Origin: Rhizophagus clarus
Taxonomy: Eukaryota; Glomeromycota; Glomeromycetes; Glomerales; Glomeraceae
Assembly (NCBI GenBank): GCA_015698045.1
Contig: BLAL01000257.1
Location: forward strand, 744,001-808,000
Direction of reading: 5' to 3'
DNA: 64,000 nucleotides
A program made the position numbers and the translations under genes. This document shows positions 23,290-35,090 of the stretch, in pieces. Within the stretch, counting starts at the first letter, position 1, and every line of letters begins with the position of its first letter. A model generated the notes under the pieces. The model ran no database searches. It saw only the letters and a list, made by a program, of their open reading frames with translations, and was not told where the DNA came from.

Positions 23290-25497
23290 TTAACTCTCTG
23301 TATTTATCTCAAAATACGTGTGATAATTTTGACCAGTTAAATCATTTGTCGCTGTTGCGGTAATTTCCATTTCGCAAAATGATAACCTAAAAGTAACGGA
23401 TCTGTTTAATCCAACGCCCGGCCAATCGATTTTAAGTTTACCAAGTAATTTCATTCCAGTTTCATGACTAAATTTTGCATCATATTCACGTGTATAATAA
23501 ATTTCAAATTCTGCAGCGTCTTGATAAGGATGACAGGGAGATACAGTTAGCCCCTCAATAGGAAATTTATCATCAACTTTGGCTACGGTCCCTCTCTTTG
23601 CAATAGCATTAAAATAAAGCGTTGAGGGTCCAAAAATACTTAAACCTACTCTATCTTGTGGATCTCTGGGATCCCAAGGTCTTAAGACATCAACCCCATA
23701 AGTATGTTTCAATACACGTGAACCTATAACACCTTTTGCTTTTTTAGCACCTAGATCCACACCACTAAAGAGACTTAATCCATACATCGCTGCACCGCGG
23801 GAAATAGCAGCGGTCGGACTTTGAGGAACAGAAATATTATTAACATGATCTCGAAATTCATCTTTAATTCTTTTTTGTAAATAATTTGACTCGCTAAAAC
23901 CACCAACTAAAAACATTATAGAGGGTGTAGAACCTTTTTCACGAGAATTATTAAGTTGATTTCTTATCAACGTGATAATATTTTCGACAATAGGATCAAA
24001 CATCGATTTGATCGCTTCATAATCAAATTTAATCAAATTTTCGTCATTTTCCAATTCTTTTTTCACATCACCATCACTTACATAATCTTCTAATAAAACG
24101 ATAAAGTCCTCAAGATCCAGTTCATAATTAAAACTCGTATCATCTCCCGTGAATGGCAATTTTGCATTTTCACAAAATTCTTGAACAATATATTGCAGTT
24201 GCCCATATTGTTCTTTTTCAAATGAATCAATGGCGTCTTTTCCAAGCTTACGTCGTAAGTAATTTTTGAACGCTCTATCAATAAAGGTACTTCCGTAAAA
24301 ACCTCCTGTTCTTTCGGTAACTTCACCTAATTGTTTATTATTCAATAATTTTCGCGTCGTCAAATCTACCGTGCCGCCACCACAGTCGACGATCATAAAA
24401 GTTGCTAAGAAACGAGACTCAGTTAATTTACATGATCGTAAGTAACTACAGAGGTAAAATTATTTAAACACGTACTTCCGTTTCTGAATAAATCGTGTTC
24501 TTTGAGATTATCCATACAATAAATTGCTGCAGCTTCAGCTATGAATTAAAGAAATTCGAATAAACAAAGGAATATCATTTTTTATGATATATTGGATATC
24601 AAAATTATACATGTGATACTTACGTTCCGTAGTAAATTGTAACCTTTCAGTATACAAGTCATCGCCAATTAATTCAGCATTGTACATACACTCCCTCATT
24701 GTACGTATCGCTATATCATCATATTCAGCAGGGACTGAAAGAATAAAAAGAACATTTTCTAATTTTATTCCATTCCATTTAGCATCAATAGTTTCCTCGA
24801 TACACTTTTTTTTTTTAAAAAAAAATAAAAAGATATTAATTTATGAGAGCCACCAAATGCAGATATGTAAACCTTTGTACTTACTTTTCCAATTTCGCGA
24901 AGATAATCAGTAATTGCTTTCTTGTAATCCACAGAAAGCTCATCTCTAAGGTCTGGTGGTAAATTACCTAAATGCAGTTTAAACAATTCTACTATATTTT
25001 TTCGTTGATTTTTTTCTTTCTTTCTGCTCGGGCGTTTAGCTAATGCAGGGTACCCCCACAATACGATTTCCCTCAAATCATCATCATATTCTAATACAGT
25101 ATTAGTTTTAAGTTGGCCCTTTAAAGTAAATTAAAAAAGATATATATTATTATTTTATTGATTACATGGAAAGCAAATAATATCATGAAAAAAATAAAAC
25201 CAATTGTCCAGGCCAAGTAACATTTGTACTCATATTTTCCAAATTTTCTTTATCCTCGACATGACAATAAGTGAATCCCTATTAATGTTAATTAAATATC
25301 ATTAATGATTTAAAAATTACAAAATATTAACAATATATAAATAGCAAGTTTACCGAAAAAGTGGTTCCAAAATCTTTGAAAAAGTATTTTAAAATTCGGT
25401 TAATTTAATGTTATTTATAATAAATATTAATCATTTTTATCGTACCTAAACCAACCACTACGCGAATATCATCAGTTTTTTTCAACTTTCTTGACAT
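23290..25497 (-). CDS. H3: HSPA12-like Hsp70 family ATPase, seven exons
   Basis: Exons on the minus strand: 25497-25446, 25373-25354, 25278-25201, 25118-24885, 24804-24624, 24538-24476 and 24404-23290, joining in frame to 580 residues. Landmarks: DFGTTFS, 'VDCGGGTVDLTT', 'LVGGFSESNYL' and 'ISRGAAMYGL', all consistent with an active nucleotide-binding site. The large last exon lacks the introns that H2, H4, H5 and H6 have in that half; with 'RGAA(L/M)YGL' and 'AEY' in exon 5 it groups with H1. Exons 3/4 are split by an extra intron relative to H1. The acceptor of exon 5 follows a long A tract ending AAG. It is convergent with C2 and has no C gene on its 5' side within 2.7 kb. Confidence 0.9.
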
Positions 25498-28245
25498 TTT
25501 CAAAGAGTTCGCTAATAGCTAACAATGACGTGGACCAAAAACTTGAACTTTTTAATGAAAAATTGTCGGACAAAATAAGAAAGTTAATGACAACAATCAC
25601 AAAAATTTGTATATTATTTATACGTCAGCAGCAGCTAACTTTTCATGGGCGTGTAAAAATAATATTTATCACATTATACAAAAATAGGGACGTTTCAAGC
25701 AAACAAATTTTGGGGTTCGGGCAAGATTTTTTGCACAATTTAGGGACACTCGACATAATTTTTATCAGTACAAAATTCAAGGAGTCAATTGTGTAAAATA
25801 TTAAACCTGCTTATTTACAAAATAAGTACAAAAGCGGGTATAATCTTACTATATTTGAAAACAATAAATTGACATATAACTCACACTGTTACATCTAATT
25901 TTTTTTTTCTGCGTGCAAATATGTCAAGAGACTTTTTTTCCGTTTTTGTTACCAAATTGGGTCGTTTAAATTTCCTTTTTTAAATACCAATAAACATGTC
26001 ATTTAACCAAATATTGTAAAGTTTTCCTTTGGAAGTTTCTTGTTTAACTAATCAACTTATTAATATTTTCCCATCTAAATCTTGAATTTTCACAAGATGT
26101 TTGTCTGCGTTATCATTTTATCAATAGATTTAATTTAATAATTGTGTCGGGTTCTAAAAAAGGGGGACATAAATTTTTTGTTTTTAACGAACTGATCCCT
26201 TTTCTCGTTAATCTACTTATCACCTCGTTTCACTTGATGTAATATTTTTTTTTTCTTTTTTTGTACTCTTAGTGAAAATATGATTACTAATTGATATTCT
26301 TTTTTTTTTTCTTTTTTTTTTTAATTTTGATTAATTTGTACATTAATCTGATAATTAATAAATTAGAAATACGAATTGATATATTTAAAAGAAAATTAAT
26401 TCGTAATACTTGAATTATTATCTATTATGATCCTTATAATACAATAAATCTTTTTTTCTTTTTTTGAATTTTATTTTCTCATCAATCTGCAGGGATTCAT
26501 TATTATGAACTTATTTTTTTTTTTTTTTGTCACGAAATTTTTAACGAACTTAATTTTTTTTTTTTGCCACGAATTTTTAAAAAGATTATGCAGATAAAAA
26601 TAATATTACATACATGGAAAACCATCTTTCCAACTAAGAAAAGCCAAGACAATACATTCTCAAAGATTATTCAAGCGAGGTATACTCCTAAAGAGCTCAA
26701 GAAGAACCGAGTGCGCCGAGTGTACAAATCAGGATTTTCATTGTTTCCGTGTTTGGTAATTTTTTACTGCGCAAAGTTGTCATTTATCATGTGATAGTAT
26801 TATGTAAAGTCTTAACTCTGGGACTATTAAAGGGTTTTAACCATAAATCTGGCGAGAATTAACTTTGTGACGCAATAATAACTTCTTGATCGAATAATAT
26901 TATAACTTTTACGTGACAATTTATTAAATTATTACGCGAATTAAATCTCGCAAATAACACGCGTTAATTGATTGATAATTAACTTCATTTAGTAAATTAC
27001 AATAATATCAAAATAGAGAAGAGTAAAAATTCTCATGAATCTGTCACATGATCGGCAAAATCTTAGCAAGCCGAATAACTCCGGGAATATGATACATTTA
27101 TAGAAAAATCATAATACAAATTACGAATAAACACTTTCAATATGCGGATTTATACAACTGATACAACTGATAAAATCTTATGACGCCAATCTGTGATACC
27201 ATCATTATTGTTTCCATTTTGAGCAAATTCGGTAAATTATTTCTCCGTAGTTCCAGGTATAACCTATTAAATTTCCCTGGTGCTCGGGTAAATTAATTTT
27301 TATTTGGTCTTTTGCAACAAAATAGAACAATAGAATAAAAACATACTATTGTCCTTTCATTTTGAAAACTCCTTTTACGGATGTTTACTATTAAATGTTT
27401 ATTTAATAATAATTATGTGATAAAATTGAAGTATCATTAATCAGATTTTCGGTTATTATCAAGGTAAAAATACAAAATACCCAGAAGTGCGACACGGCCA
27501 AAATTAGTTAATTCTATCAGATTCAGGATTTTTAAATTTATTACTGGGTGTAAGACGGGAAGTACTAGATGTTAGTCCGTACTACAATAGCCCTGGATGC
27601 AAAAGGACGATGTAACTAAATGTAGTAAAATGTTTGAAGCTTAGATTTTAAAGATCAGAGCCTCAACACATTGCGTGAATTTTTTTTTTTTTTTTTAGAT
27701 TAAAGAAAAATATTTTGTATTTTTGCGTGAATTCATATCATTAATAATTTCCAGTATATAATTTACTTTCGTGAAATTTGAAAGCATTAAGATTCAAGCT
27801 AATTTTAAAAATGAATTAGCCAGTAATGAGTGGATAATGTCCCAGAAAATTTTAATGTCCCGCCCAAAATCACAATATTCGGGATGTTACTACCGGTGCT
27901 ATACGGGAATTGAACATTGTATCACCCTGTAATGTCAAAGAAAACAGGTCCAGTTGCCGATCTAAAAAGAACTGACAGTGGAAATAACATATGTGATCAT
28001 AATTTATTACGTTTGTACCGTTTGATAAGTAATTCATTATGATAATGTTAGATTCGCCCAATCTAAAGTACTTCAAATCAATAATATCAAAATTGAAGAT
28101 TTGAATATATATATATATATATTTTTTTTTTAATATTTTAATGATATAATAATCTTTATTAGTATAATATTTATAAAATATGACGGGGATTATATGATAT
28201 AGATTATACATTTATACATTTATCATAAATATAAATTAATTTATA
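25498..28245. other. Long intergenic stretch, no supported gene
   Basis: AT-rich with poly-T runs near 26250-26330 and 26510-26570. A 113-residue frame at 27870-28211 (minus) has no known motif. GC-richer pieces at 27480-27650 and 27850-27950 look like old mobile DNA but show no ends that I could define. Confidence 0.45.
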
Positions 28246-29661
28246 TTACAGTAATTTATTAAAGAACCTTGTTATAATATAACTAGTGTTCCCATCACTT
28301 TTGTTCTGCTTAATATCTTCTCCGTTTGAATTATGTTGAATTTGAATTGTACGCGATAAAACCTTGGAAGGGGTAATTACTTTATAATCTGAGTCTAAAT
28401 CTCTCCCTACCAGAGGAAAATAACAAATATCTACACATATTTCATCAAATCCATCGTCCTCCCATCTGCCAGTCATTAAATCTGGATTTATTTTATCATT
28501 ACTTTCAAACCATTTAATTTCAGGTATTGGTTCTTGAACCATTAAACGAAACCAAAATATTCTTAATACATCTCTAATAAGTGTTTGTGCCAATTTTTCC
28601 ACTTCATTCTTCCTACCAACATCATTGATTTGACGGTATTGACTCATAATTTCATTCAAATTCTTACTAGAATGATAAATAAAATTATGAATGTGAGTAC
28701 CTTGAGAAGAAATAATATCCGAGAAGCCACGATTACCAAGAAGTTGGTAAACTTGTTGACGAATTTTAATTGCTGTAACTTTAGATACTTCATCATTTCC
28801 AACGCGAGTTTCCGAGAATTTCTTTATCATATTCGATAATTCAGTCGTTTTTAAATCAATTTCCGATTCTAGGGAATAATTTCCGGTCTTATATTTCTTA
28901 TAATTTTTTAAAAAATCGAAAATTTGTTGTAATACTTTGCGTTGTAAAACCGCTTTAATAAAAGGTTTATCCAAGTTCTCCGGGTTCATTTCTCTCTGAC
29001 ATCCATATTGTCTTATAAGAACATTTACTTCCTTAACATTAATATCTATGTTAACTTTCAAATTTGTGACATAATTTTCCAATGTACGTTGTAAGTTCAA
29101 AATATCTTGTTTTAAATGAACGGGATTATTTTGATCATTATTATCAAAACGTACATTCATTACATCACCAAGTGCCGATTGATACCTTGATGCTTCATCT
29201 CTAAGTTTTATATTTCTTTGCTTAAGATCACGAATATCAGTTTCTTTACTACTTAATTGGTTTTGTAAGGATGTAATAATTTCACCTGCTTGATCATTCG
29301 TTTCTTGAGCCTGTAATTTTAATTCTGAGTCCTTTATTTTCGTATCATATAAGTTTTTAGCTTTGGCGAAATCTTGTTTTTCTCTTGATAACTTTTCGTT
29401 ATCTTCTCTCAATTTCTTATTTTCATTTTGTAGTTTCTCACACTGATCCTTTAACTTATTAAATTCTTCAGTCATAGAATATAAGTTTGATGATTTTTGT
29501 TTCAATTTTTCAAAGAGAGAAGAAATTTCAACTTGAAGTTTTTCCACGTCACTTGATTTTTTGTCCAATTCTTCATGTGTAATTTCTGTACTGTCTACAA
29601 ATTCATATGACTCCTCATCATTAGCTGATAGTATCACTGGATTTTCTTCCGAAGAAACCAT
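28246..29661 (-). CDS. C3: coiled-coil protein with conserved C-family domain
   Basis: Intronless, 471 residues from the ATG at 29661 ('MVSSEEN'); the upstream in-frame ATG would add a Phe/Lys stretch encoded by a poly-T/poly-A leader. Residues 25-160 are a coiled coil. About 165-445 is the C-family domain: 'RYQSALGDVMNVRF', 'YVTNLK', 'FIKAVLQRKVLQQIF', 'IRQQVYQLLGNRGFSDI', 'FRLMVQEPIPEIKWF', 'DICYFPLVGRDLDS'. A short tail ends 'ITRFFNKLL'. It is 420 bp downstream of H4 in the same direction, the same position C2 has relative to H2 and C6 has relative to H7. Function is unknown. Confidence 0.87.
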   Translation of the reverse strand: MVSSEENPVILSANDEESYEFVDSTEITHEELDKKSSDVEKLQVEISSLFEKLKQKSSNLYSMTEEFNKLKDQCEKLQNENKKLREDNEKLSREKQDFAKAKNLYDTKIKDSELKLQAQETNDQAGEIITSLQNQLSSKETDIRDLKQRNIKLRDEASRYQSALGDVMNVRFDNNDQNNPVHLKQDILNLQRTLENYVTNLKVNIDINVKEVNVLIRQYGCQREMNPENLDKPFIKAVLQRKVLQQIFDFLKNYKKYKTGNYSLESEIDLKTTELSNMIKKFSETRVGNDEVSKVTAIKIRQQVYQLLGNRGFSDIISSQGTHIHNFIYHSSKNLNEIMSQYRQINDVGRKNEVEKLAQTLIRDVLRIFWFRLMVQEPIPEIKWFESNDKINPDLMTGRWEDDGFDEICVDICYFPLVGRDLDSDYKVITPSKVLSRTIQIQHNSNGEDIKQNKSDGNTSYIITRFFNKLL

Positions 29662-30081
29662 TTTTTTTTCCTTAAAAAAAAAAAAAAAAAGGATCAATCT
29701 TTAGGAAAAAAAAAATTTTTTCTTTAAAAAAGAAAGGAGAAAGAAAATGGTAAATATACTCCGGTAAAACTATATATATATATTTTTTTTTTTGTGTAAA
29801 TGTAACAATAAATTATTAAATATTTATAATGAGTAAACGACAATCACTTCCTGAAATATTATTTGATTGGGTCAGGTGGTCAGGTGTTTGGAATATTTTT
29901 GATTTTTCATGCATTTGAATGCATTCATATCAGGTTTTTACACAAATTTGTATGTTCAGTGTCACTTATCCTTTCTAAACATGTAAATATAGTATCCAAT
30001 ACAGTATCTGATCCTTCTTTGGTTAAATTTTTTAAAAATATTTATTTATAAAAAAAAAAATACAGATAAATATTTAATACT

Positions 30082-32371
30082 TTACAATTCTAATTCAAAT
30101 CTTTGGGGAGCAAATTTCCCAAGAATAGGATTACAAGCATTAACTTCAATTTCAACGGCACCAAAAGTCAATTCATATGATATAGAACGATCTCCATTAG
30201 GAGGCAATTCAACCGAATAAGTAGCAAGTGCTTTAGTGGTAGGTTCATCACAAAACTTTGCATTTTCTTGTGTTGTAACAAATAAATCCAACGCCATTTT
30301 AGTCTGTTGTCGATCAAAAGGTTTAAATTTTCTAGTTATTTTTTCATCAACACCAATTTGTTTGCCTCGTTCTGCTAATTTCTCAAATACAATGATATTA
30401 TTGTCTGAACGTCTTCTATTTAATGGATCACCTTGTCGCCATTTACGTGTGATATCAGTTCCTATTTAAAAAAAAAAAAAGAAGTTTTAAAGACAAAATT
30501 TTAAATCACGATAGAAGATAAAAATCTTACCGTAAGTCCATTTCAAAACGCGCGAAAAAACGATTTCTTCTCTCAATCCATATTGAACAGCTAATAATAT
30601 ATTAAATAATATGTTAACATAAATCAAATAATAAATATGGTTATTCTTTTAACGTTCTTACCTCCTTTAATTATTGAAGTAACAGGTTGAGGTGGTATAG
30701 AAATAATTTTTATTTTTGAACTAAATTCTTTTTTAATTCTTGATTGTAAATATTTTGATTCACTAAATCCACCGACCAATATTAAAGCAGAACAATTATA
30801 ATTCGTATGTAACTGTTTATGAATTAATCTCAGAATCTTATCTATAATAGGATCGAACATTGCTTTTACATCATTAAATCTTAATTTAATACTCCATTCT
30901 ACATCTTCATTATGTCTAAGATAATCTCCTTTACAATATTGTTTTAAAATAGGGCACATTTCTGAGAAAAAAAAGAAGAAAAATAATTAAATTAAATCGG
31001 GATAGAAAATATATTTTATATATATATATTACCATCTAACTCCAATTCGACGGTCTCAAATTCTGATTGATTTCCAGTGAATTTCATTTTAACCATTCTG
31101 CAAAATTCTTGTACCATAAATTGAAGTTGACCATAATGATTATCTCTAACAAGTTTAATTGCACTCGCTCCAACTCTATGTTCTAGAAATTTAAGAAATT
31201 CTTTATCTACATAACTACCACCACAATAATCTCCACTTCTTACTGTAATTTCGCTTAATCTTTCACCTTCCAAAAGCTGTCTTGTTGTTAAGTCTACTGT
31301 GCCACCACCGCAATCAACTACCATAAATGACGCTAATGATTTAAAAAGATTTCAATCTTAGAAATTTTTTTAAGAATTAGATAATATTTATGTAACTATC
31401 GATACATACCTCCAATCGGCAAATTGTATTCTATTAGGGATCTCATGCAATGAACCGCGGCGGCTTCGGCTGATAACAGAAAAAAAAAAATTAATTTATT
31501 TTAATAAATACACGTGATTAAAACATTTATAATCTATTGCTAAAGTAGTACTTGTACATACGTTCTGTTGTAAATTTCAAATTTCGACTATATCTATCCT
31601 TTAATAATTCTGCATTATAAACGCATTCTCTAATAATAGTCATTGCTTTATCATCAAATTCGGCAGGAATCTATATATATACATTTATTAAAATACGTAA
31701 TTAGGGATCTACATTATGCCGATTTGACCGACATTATAATCATTGGCTAGCATCATCATATAGGGAACTAGCTTTTTTTCGCGTCACATTCTTTTACTTA
31801 CCGTTAAGACAATTAAAGTTTGAGTAAAAAAATTAATATCCCATTTTTCAGCTATACTTTTTTTTATAACTTTACCCAATTCACGAAAATAATCAGTTAT
31901 GGCTTTTCTATAATCAAACCCTCCTGGTAAAGAAGGTTTATCTGCCATCTTTCCTAAGTGTAATTTAAATAATTCAACAGGTTTTCTTTCAGATTCTTTC
32001 CTTCTTTTTGGTCTCTTTGCTAATGCTGGAAATCCCCATGATTGTACATTCTGATATTCTGCGTCATATGATAATACTGTTGGAGTTTTAAATCGTCCAG
32101 TATATTCTTGCCAATCTATATGTACAGTAATATCATTTGGATTCCCTTTATGCGCGTACGCGAAACCCTTTGGAAAATAGAATTTGATAGTAAATATTTA
32201 ATACTTTTAATTACAAACAAAATTTAAAAAAAAACATACCGAATAAGTGGTTCCGAAATCTATAAAATTCGTAACGAAATTAATAATTATAATAAAATAA
32301 TGTAGTAAATGAATATAATTAATTAACTTACCGATACCAACAACAACACGATAATCGTTAATTTTATACAT
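30082..32371 (-). CDS. H4: HSPA12-like Hsp70 family ATPase, nine exons
   Basis: Exons on the minus strand: 32371-32332, 32259-32240, 32167-31802, 31670-31562, 31469-31410, 31332-31033, 30961-30662, 30590-30531 and 30461-30082, 544 residues in frame. Exon 3 uses an AAG acceptor. Landmarks: DFGTTYS, 'PEAAAVHCM', 'VDCGGGTVDLTT', 'LVGGFSESKYL', and 'NAKFCDEPTTKAL' in the C-terminal part. Exon sizes and phases match H2 and H5 almost exactly, so these are duplicates of one ancestral gene. It is the centre of the triplet C4<>H4>C3. Predicted to be an ATP-binding chaperone-like protein; partner and client are not known from sequence. Confidence 0.92.
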
Positions 32372-33038
32372 AATTATCAAAAAAAAAAAGGTTATAATAA
32401 AAATCCCTCTCACTCTCTCTCTTTTTTTTTTTTTATGAATCTTTAAAAAAAAAGATTTGGAATTTTTATCAATGAGATAACCAGATCACATGACACGCAA
32501 ATTATTCGTTATTAAAATCTACCTCTTTCCTTTTTTGATTGAATATGCATGCATGCATGCACGAAATTTCAATTGTTTTTATTATAAAGTTTCCATACTA
32601 AATTATCATGAGGTCTTGTGAAGAAACTTAAATAAATATAAAACAAAATAGGGGAATTTCTTTATTTTTAAACAATGAACCCTTTTCCTACCCTGCACAG
32701 TTCTGTAAAATGAATGTGATAAAGAAAATGAGTCTTCTTTTTAAAACAATGAAATTTTCTGTCCTGCAAGAAGATATCAGAGTTATCTGCTTATTATTGT
32801 TCTTGATAATAAAGATAAAATAAATCCTCTTTTGGTTTTATTGAAAGATAACGGAATGAATGCAGATTCCCGCATAATCAATTAAAAATTTTATCATTAA
32901 TTTCTGATAATAAAAAATTTTAAAAACATTTTAATAATAAACAATATTTTCACGTGCACAAGATATCTTTGAATTCATATAAACTTGAGAAAAATTTTAT
33001 AATTTAATTTTATCATTAATAAATCATTCTTAAGAATC
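32372..33038. promoter_or_regulatory. H4/C4 divergent promoter region
   Basis: On the C4 side: a 28-nt element at 32826-32853 (core TTTATTGAAAGATAA), CACGTG at 32951-32956 and CATATAAACTT at 32976-32986, followed by the ATG at 33039. The H4 side has CATGTGAT on the minus strand (about 32492-32485). A short ATGC run (about 32547-32562) is a simple repeat. Confidence 0.55.
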
Positions 33039-34802
33039 ATGTCAACAGATTTTACGCAGAATAACGGAAATCTCGAGTCATTATCAAACGAACATGATAA
33101 CCTAGAACATTCATCGGAAACCGAATATTCGGAAGAAAGTCTGAAAGCTAATACTAAAGACATGAACGAAAATAATGTTTATTCGGAAATAACACCTTCG
33201 GATGAAATGCACTATAACCCGGACAGTAATGATAATACTAGTTACTATAATACATATAATAATAGTAACCAGTTAAAATATAATGAAGGCAATACCAATA
33301 ATATGCAAATTCAATCTTTCGATACCGTTAAAAAACTCGAAGAAGAAAAGGAAATTCTTCATGATGAAATTCGTGAACTCAATAATAAACTTAATAAATT
33401 CAAGAAAAGAAATAAAGATTTACAATTTGACTACGATAATTTACAAGAAAAGTATATAAAAGACATGGCAAATAAAGTTAATAAAGATCACAAAATCAAG
33501 TCAGAAGAACAAAATATTGTTGATCAATTGCAACAATCCTTAAATTTAAAAGAAAATCAAATACAAAATTTAGAAAAAGAAAAAGAAAAGTTAGAAACTA
33601 AAAATAATAATTTAGCACAAAGAAATACTAATTTAGAAAATAAATTAGGAGATCTTACTAAACAAAATGCTTTATTAGAAGATGAAGCAGCAAACTATCA
33701 ATCTGCTCTCGGTGTAGCTACAAATTTTCAATTAAGAGATGATGATCAAAACCACGGTGTAAAATTAAATAATACTATTTCGGAATTAAATGATAACATA
33801 AAGAAATATGTAACAAATTTAAAGCAAGATATCGTCGTTAATATAGAAGAAGTTAAAAAACTTTTAATACTTTATAAGTGTCCAACTAAAATCACGAGTC
33901 AAAAAAAAGATCGGATACTTATTCAAGCAGTCCTACAACGTCATGTCATGGAAACAATATTCGAATATGCAAATCAATATTTTGGGCAAACAGAAAAGCA
34001 TGAAGCAGACATCGTTAGAAATGAGACTTTGTTATCAGAATTATTGGCCCATACCTCTAAATGTCGTGCTGGAGATGATGAAATAACGCGCGTTGGACCA
34101 ACAAAATTACGACAACAAATATATTCAATTCTTAGCAATCGTGGATTCGCCAACGTAATTGACAATAAAGGTGAACGTGAACATCCTTTCATTAGTTCTC
34201 GTAAAGATGATCTTAATAAAGTTATGAATCAACTTCGTACTATCAAAGATGATGGAAAAAAGATTACTTCTGAAAATTTGGCGGAGACTATCATTCGTGA
34301 AGTTGTGAAACTATTTTGGTTTAGATTGAAAGTCCAAGAACCTGTCGCTGAGTATTACTGGATCCCAAATAATACTAAAGTAGATCTAACAATTATGGAA
34401 GCAAACCAACCTGAAAATGATGATGATTTGAATGTCGATACATATGTCAATTTATGTTATTTCCCTCAAATTGGAAAAGATCTTGATACAAAAAATCCTA
34501 AAACTTACACTCTTGCTAAAGTCATTTCACGAGACTATCAATACGATTATACGGTTCTAGAGGATATTCCACAACAACCAGAAAAACAAAATCAAGAACA
34601 ACCTACTCATGATGATAAGCGAAAAATTAGTTCACGAAAACAAAATCAAGAACCACCAACTCTTAAGCAAAAAACCAGCTTACAAAAACAAGATCAAGAA
34701 CAACAACCTCAAAAGCAAAAAAGTAGTTCTATATTTAGTGGACTTTTTTCGGTTACAAAGGCTGTCACAAACAAGATCGGTTTTAAAAATGCGACGCAAT
34801 AG
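33039..34802 (+). CDS. C4: coiled-coil protein, C-family domain plus tail
   Basis: Intronless, 587 residues. Residues 1-95 are acidic and Asn/Tyr-rich. About 95-220 is a coiled coil ('TVKKLEEEKEILHDEI'). The C-family domain spans about 222-500: 'NYQSALGVATNFQL', 'VLQRHVMETIFEYA', 'KLRQQIYSILSNRGFA', 'FWFRLKVQEPVAEYYWI', 'CYFPQIGKDLDT'. Unlike its paralogues it adds about 87 residues: Gln/Lys-rich repeats of 'KQNQEQPT' type and a final amphipathic-looking segment 'SIFSGLFSVTKAVTNKIG'. It is divergent from H4 (667 bp) and convergent with C5 (288 bp). The tail could be a binding or membrane-associating helix; this is inference only. Confidence 0.88.
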   Translation: MSTDFTQNNGNLESLSNEHDNLEHSSETEYSEESLKANTKDMNENNVYSEITPSDEMHYNPDSNDNTSYYNTYNNSNQLKYNEGNTNNMQIQSFDTVKKLEEEKEILHDEIRELNNKLNKFKKRNKDLQFDYDNLQEKYIKDMANKVNKDHKIKSEEQNIVDQLQQSLNLKENQIQNLEKEKEKLETKNNNLAQRNTNLENKLGDLTKQNALLEDEAANYQSALGVATNFQLRDDDQNHGVKLNNTISELNDNIKKYVTNLKQDIVVNIEEVKKLLILYKCPTKITSQKKDRILIQAVLQRHVMETIFEYANQYFGQTEKHEADIVRNETLLSELLAHTSKCRAGDDEITRVGPTKLRQQIYSILSNRGFANVIDNKGEREHPFISSRKDDLNKVMNQLRTIKDDGKKITSENLAETIIREVVKLFWFRLKVQEPVAEYYWIPNNTKVDLTIMEANQPENDDDLNVDTYVNLCYFPQIGKDLDTKNPKTYTLAKVISRDYQYDYTVLEDIPQQPEKQNQEQPTHDDKRKISSRKQNQEPPTLKQKTSLQKQDQEQQPQKQKSSSIFSGLFSVTKAVTNKIGFKNATQ

Positions 34803-35090
34803 ATTATTTTTTTTTGCGTTACTTATTTTTTTAGAAAGAGACATAAAGTTAAGCTGTTGATTAAGATTTTTAAGTAAATATGTTATATATGTATTTAAAT
34901 CGAACCAAAATTCGGTATATTCTATGAAATAAACCATGTATAAGCCTTTATTAATTTATCAAATAAAAGTCGTTCGTTATATACGACGTACAACATACGA
35001 TAAGTAGACGTGTAATAATATACTATACTAATAAATCAAAGACACTTATTTATTTTTTCTTTTTTTAGAATTTGGTTTGCAAATACTACT

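Noticed and set aside
24090..24326. Frame opposite or shifted to H3, and similar ones in all C and H genes
   Set aside because: Shadows of the real genes in other frames.
27870..28211. 113-codon minus frame
   Set aside because: Half of it is low-complexity Ile/Tyr/Lys from TA tracts; the rest could be mobile DNA but cannot be shown.
32547..32562. ATGC-run as a possible binding site
   Set aside because: A simple (ATGC)n repeat; not seen at the other promoters.
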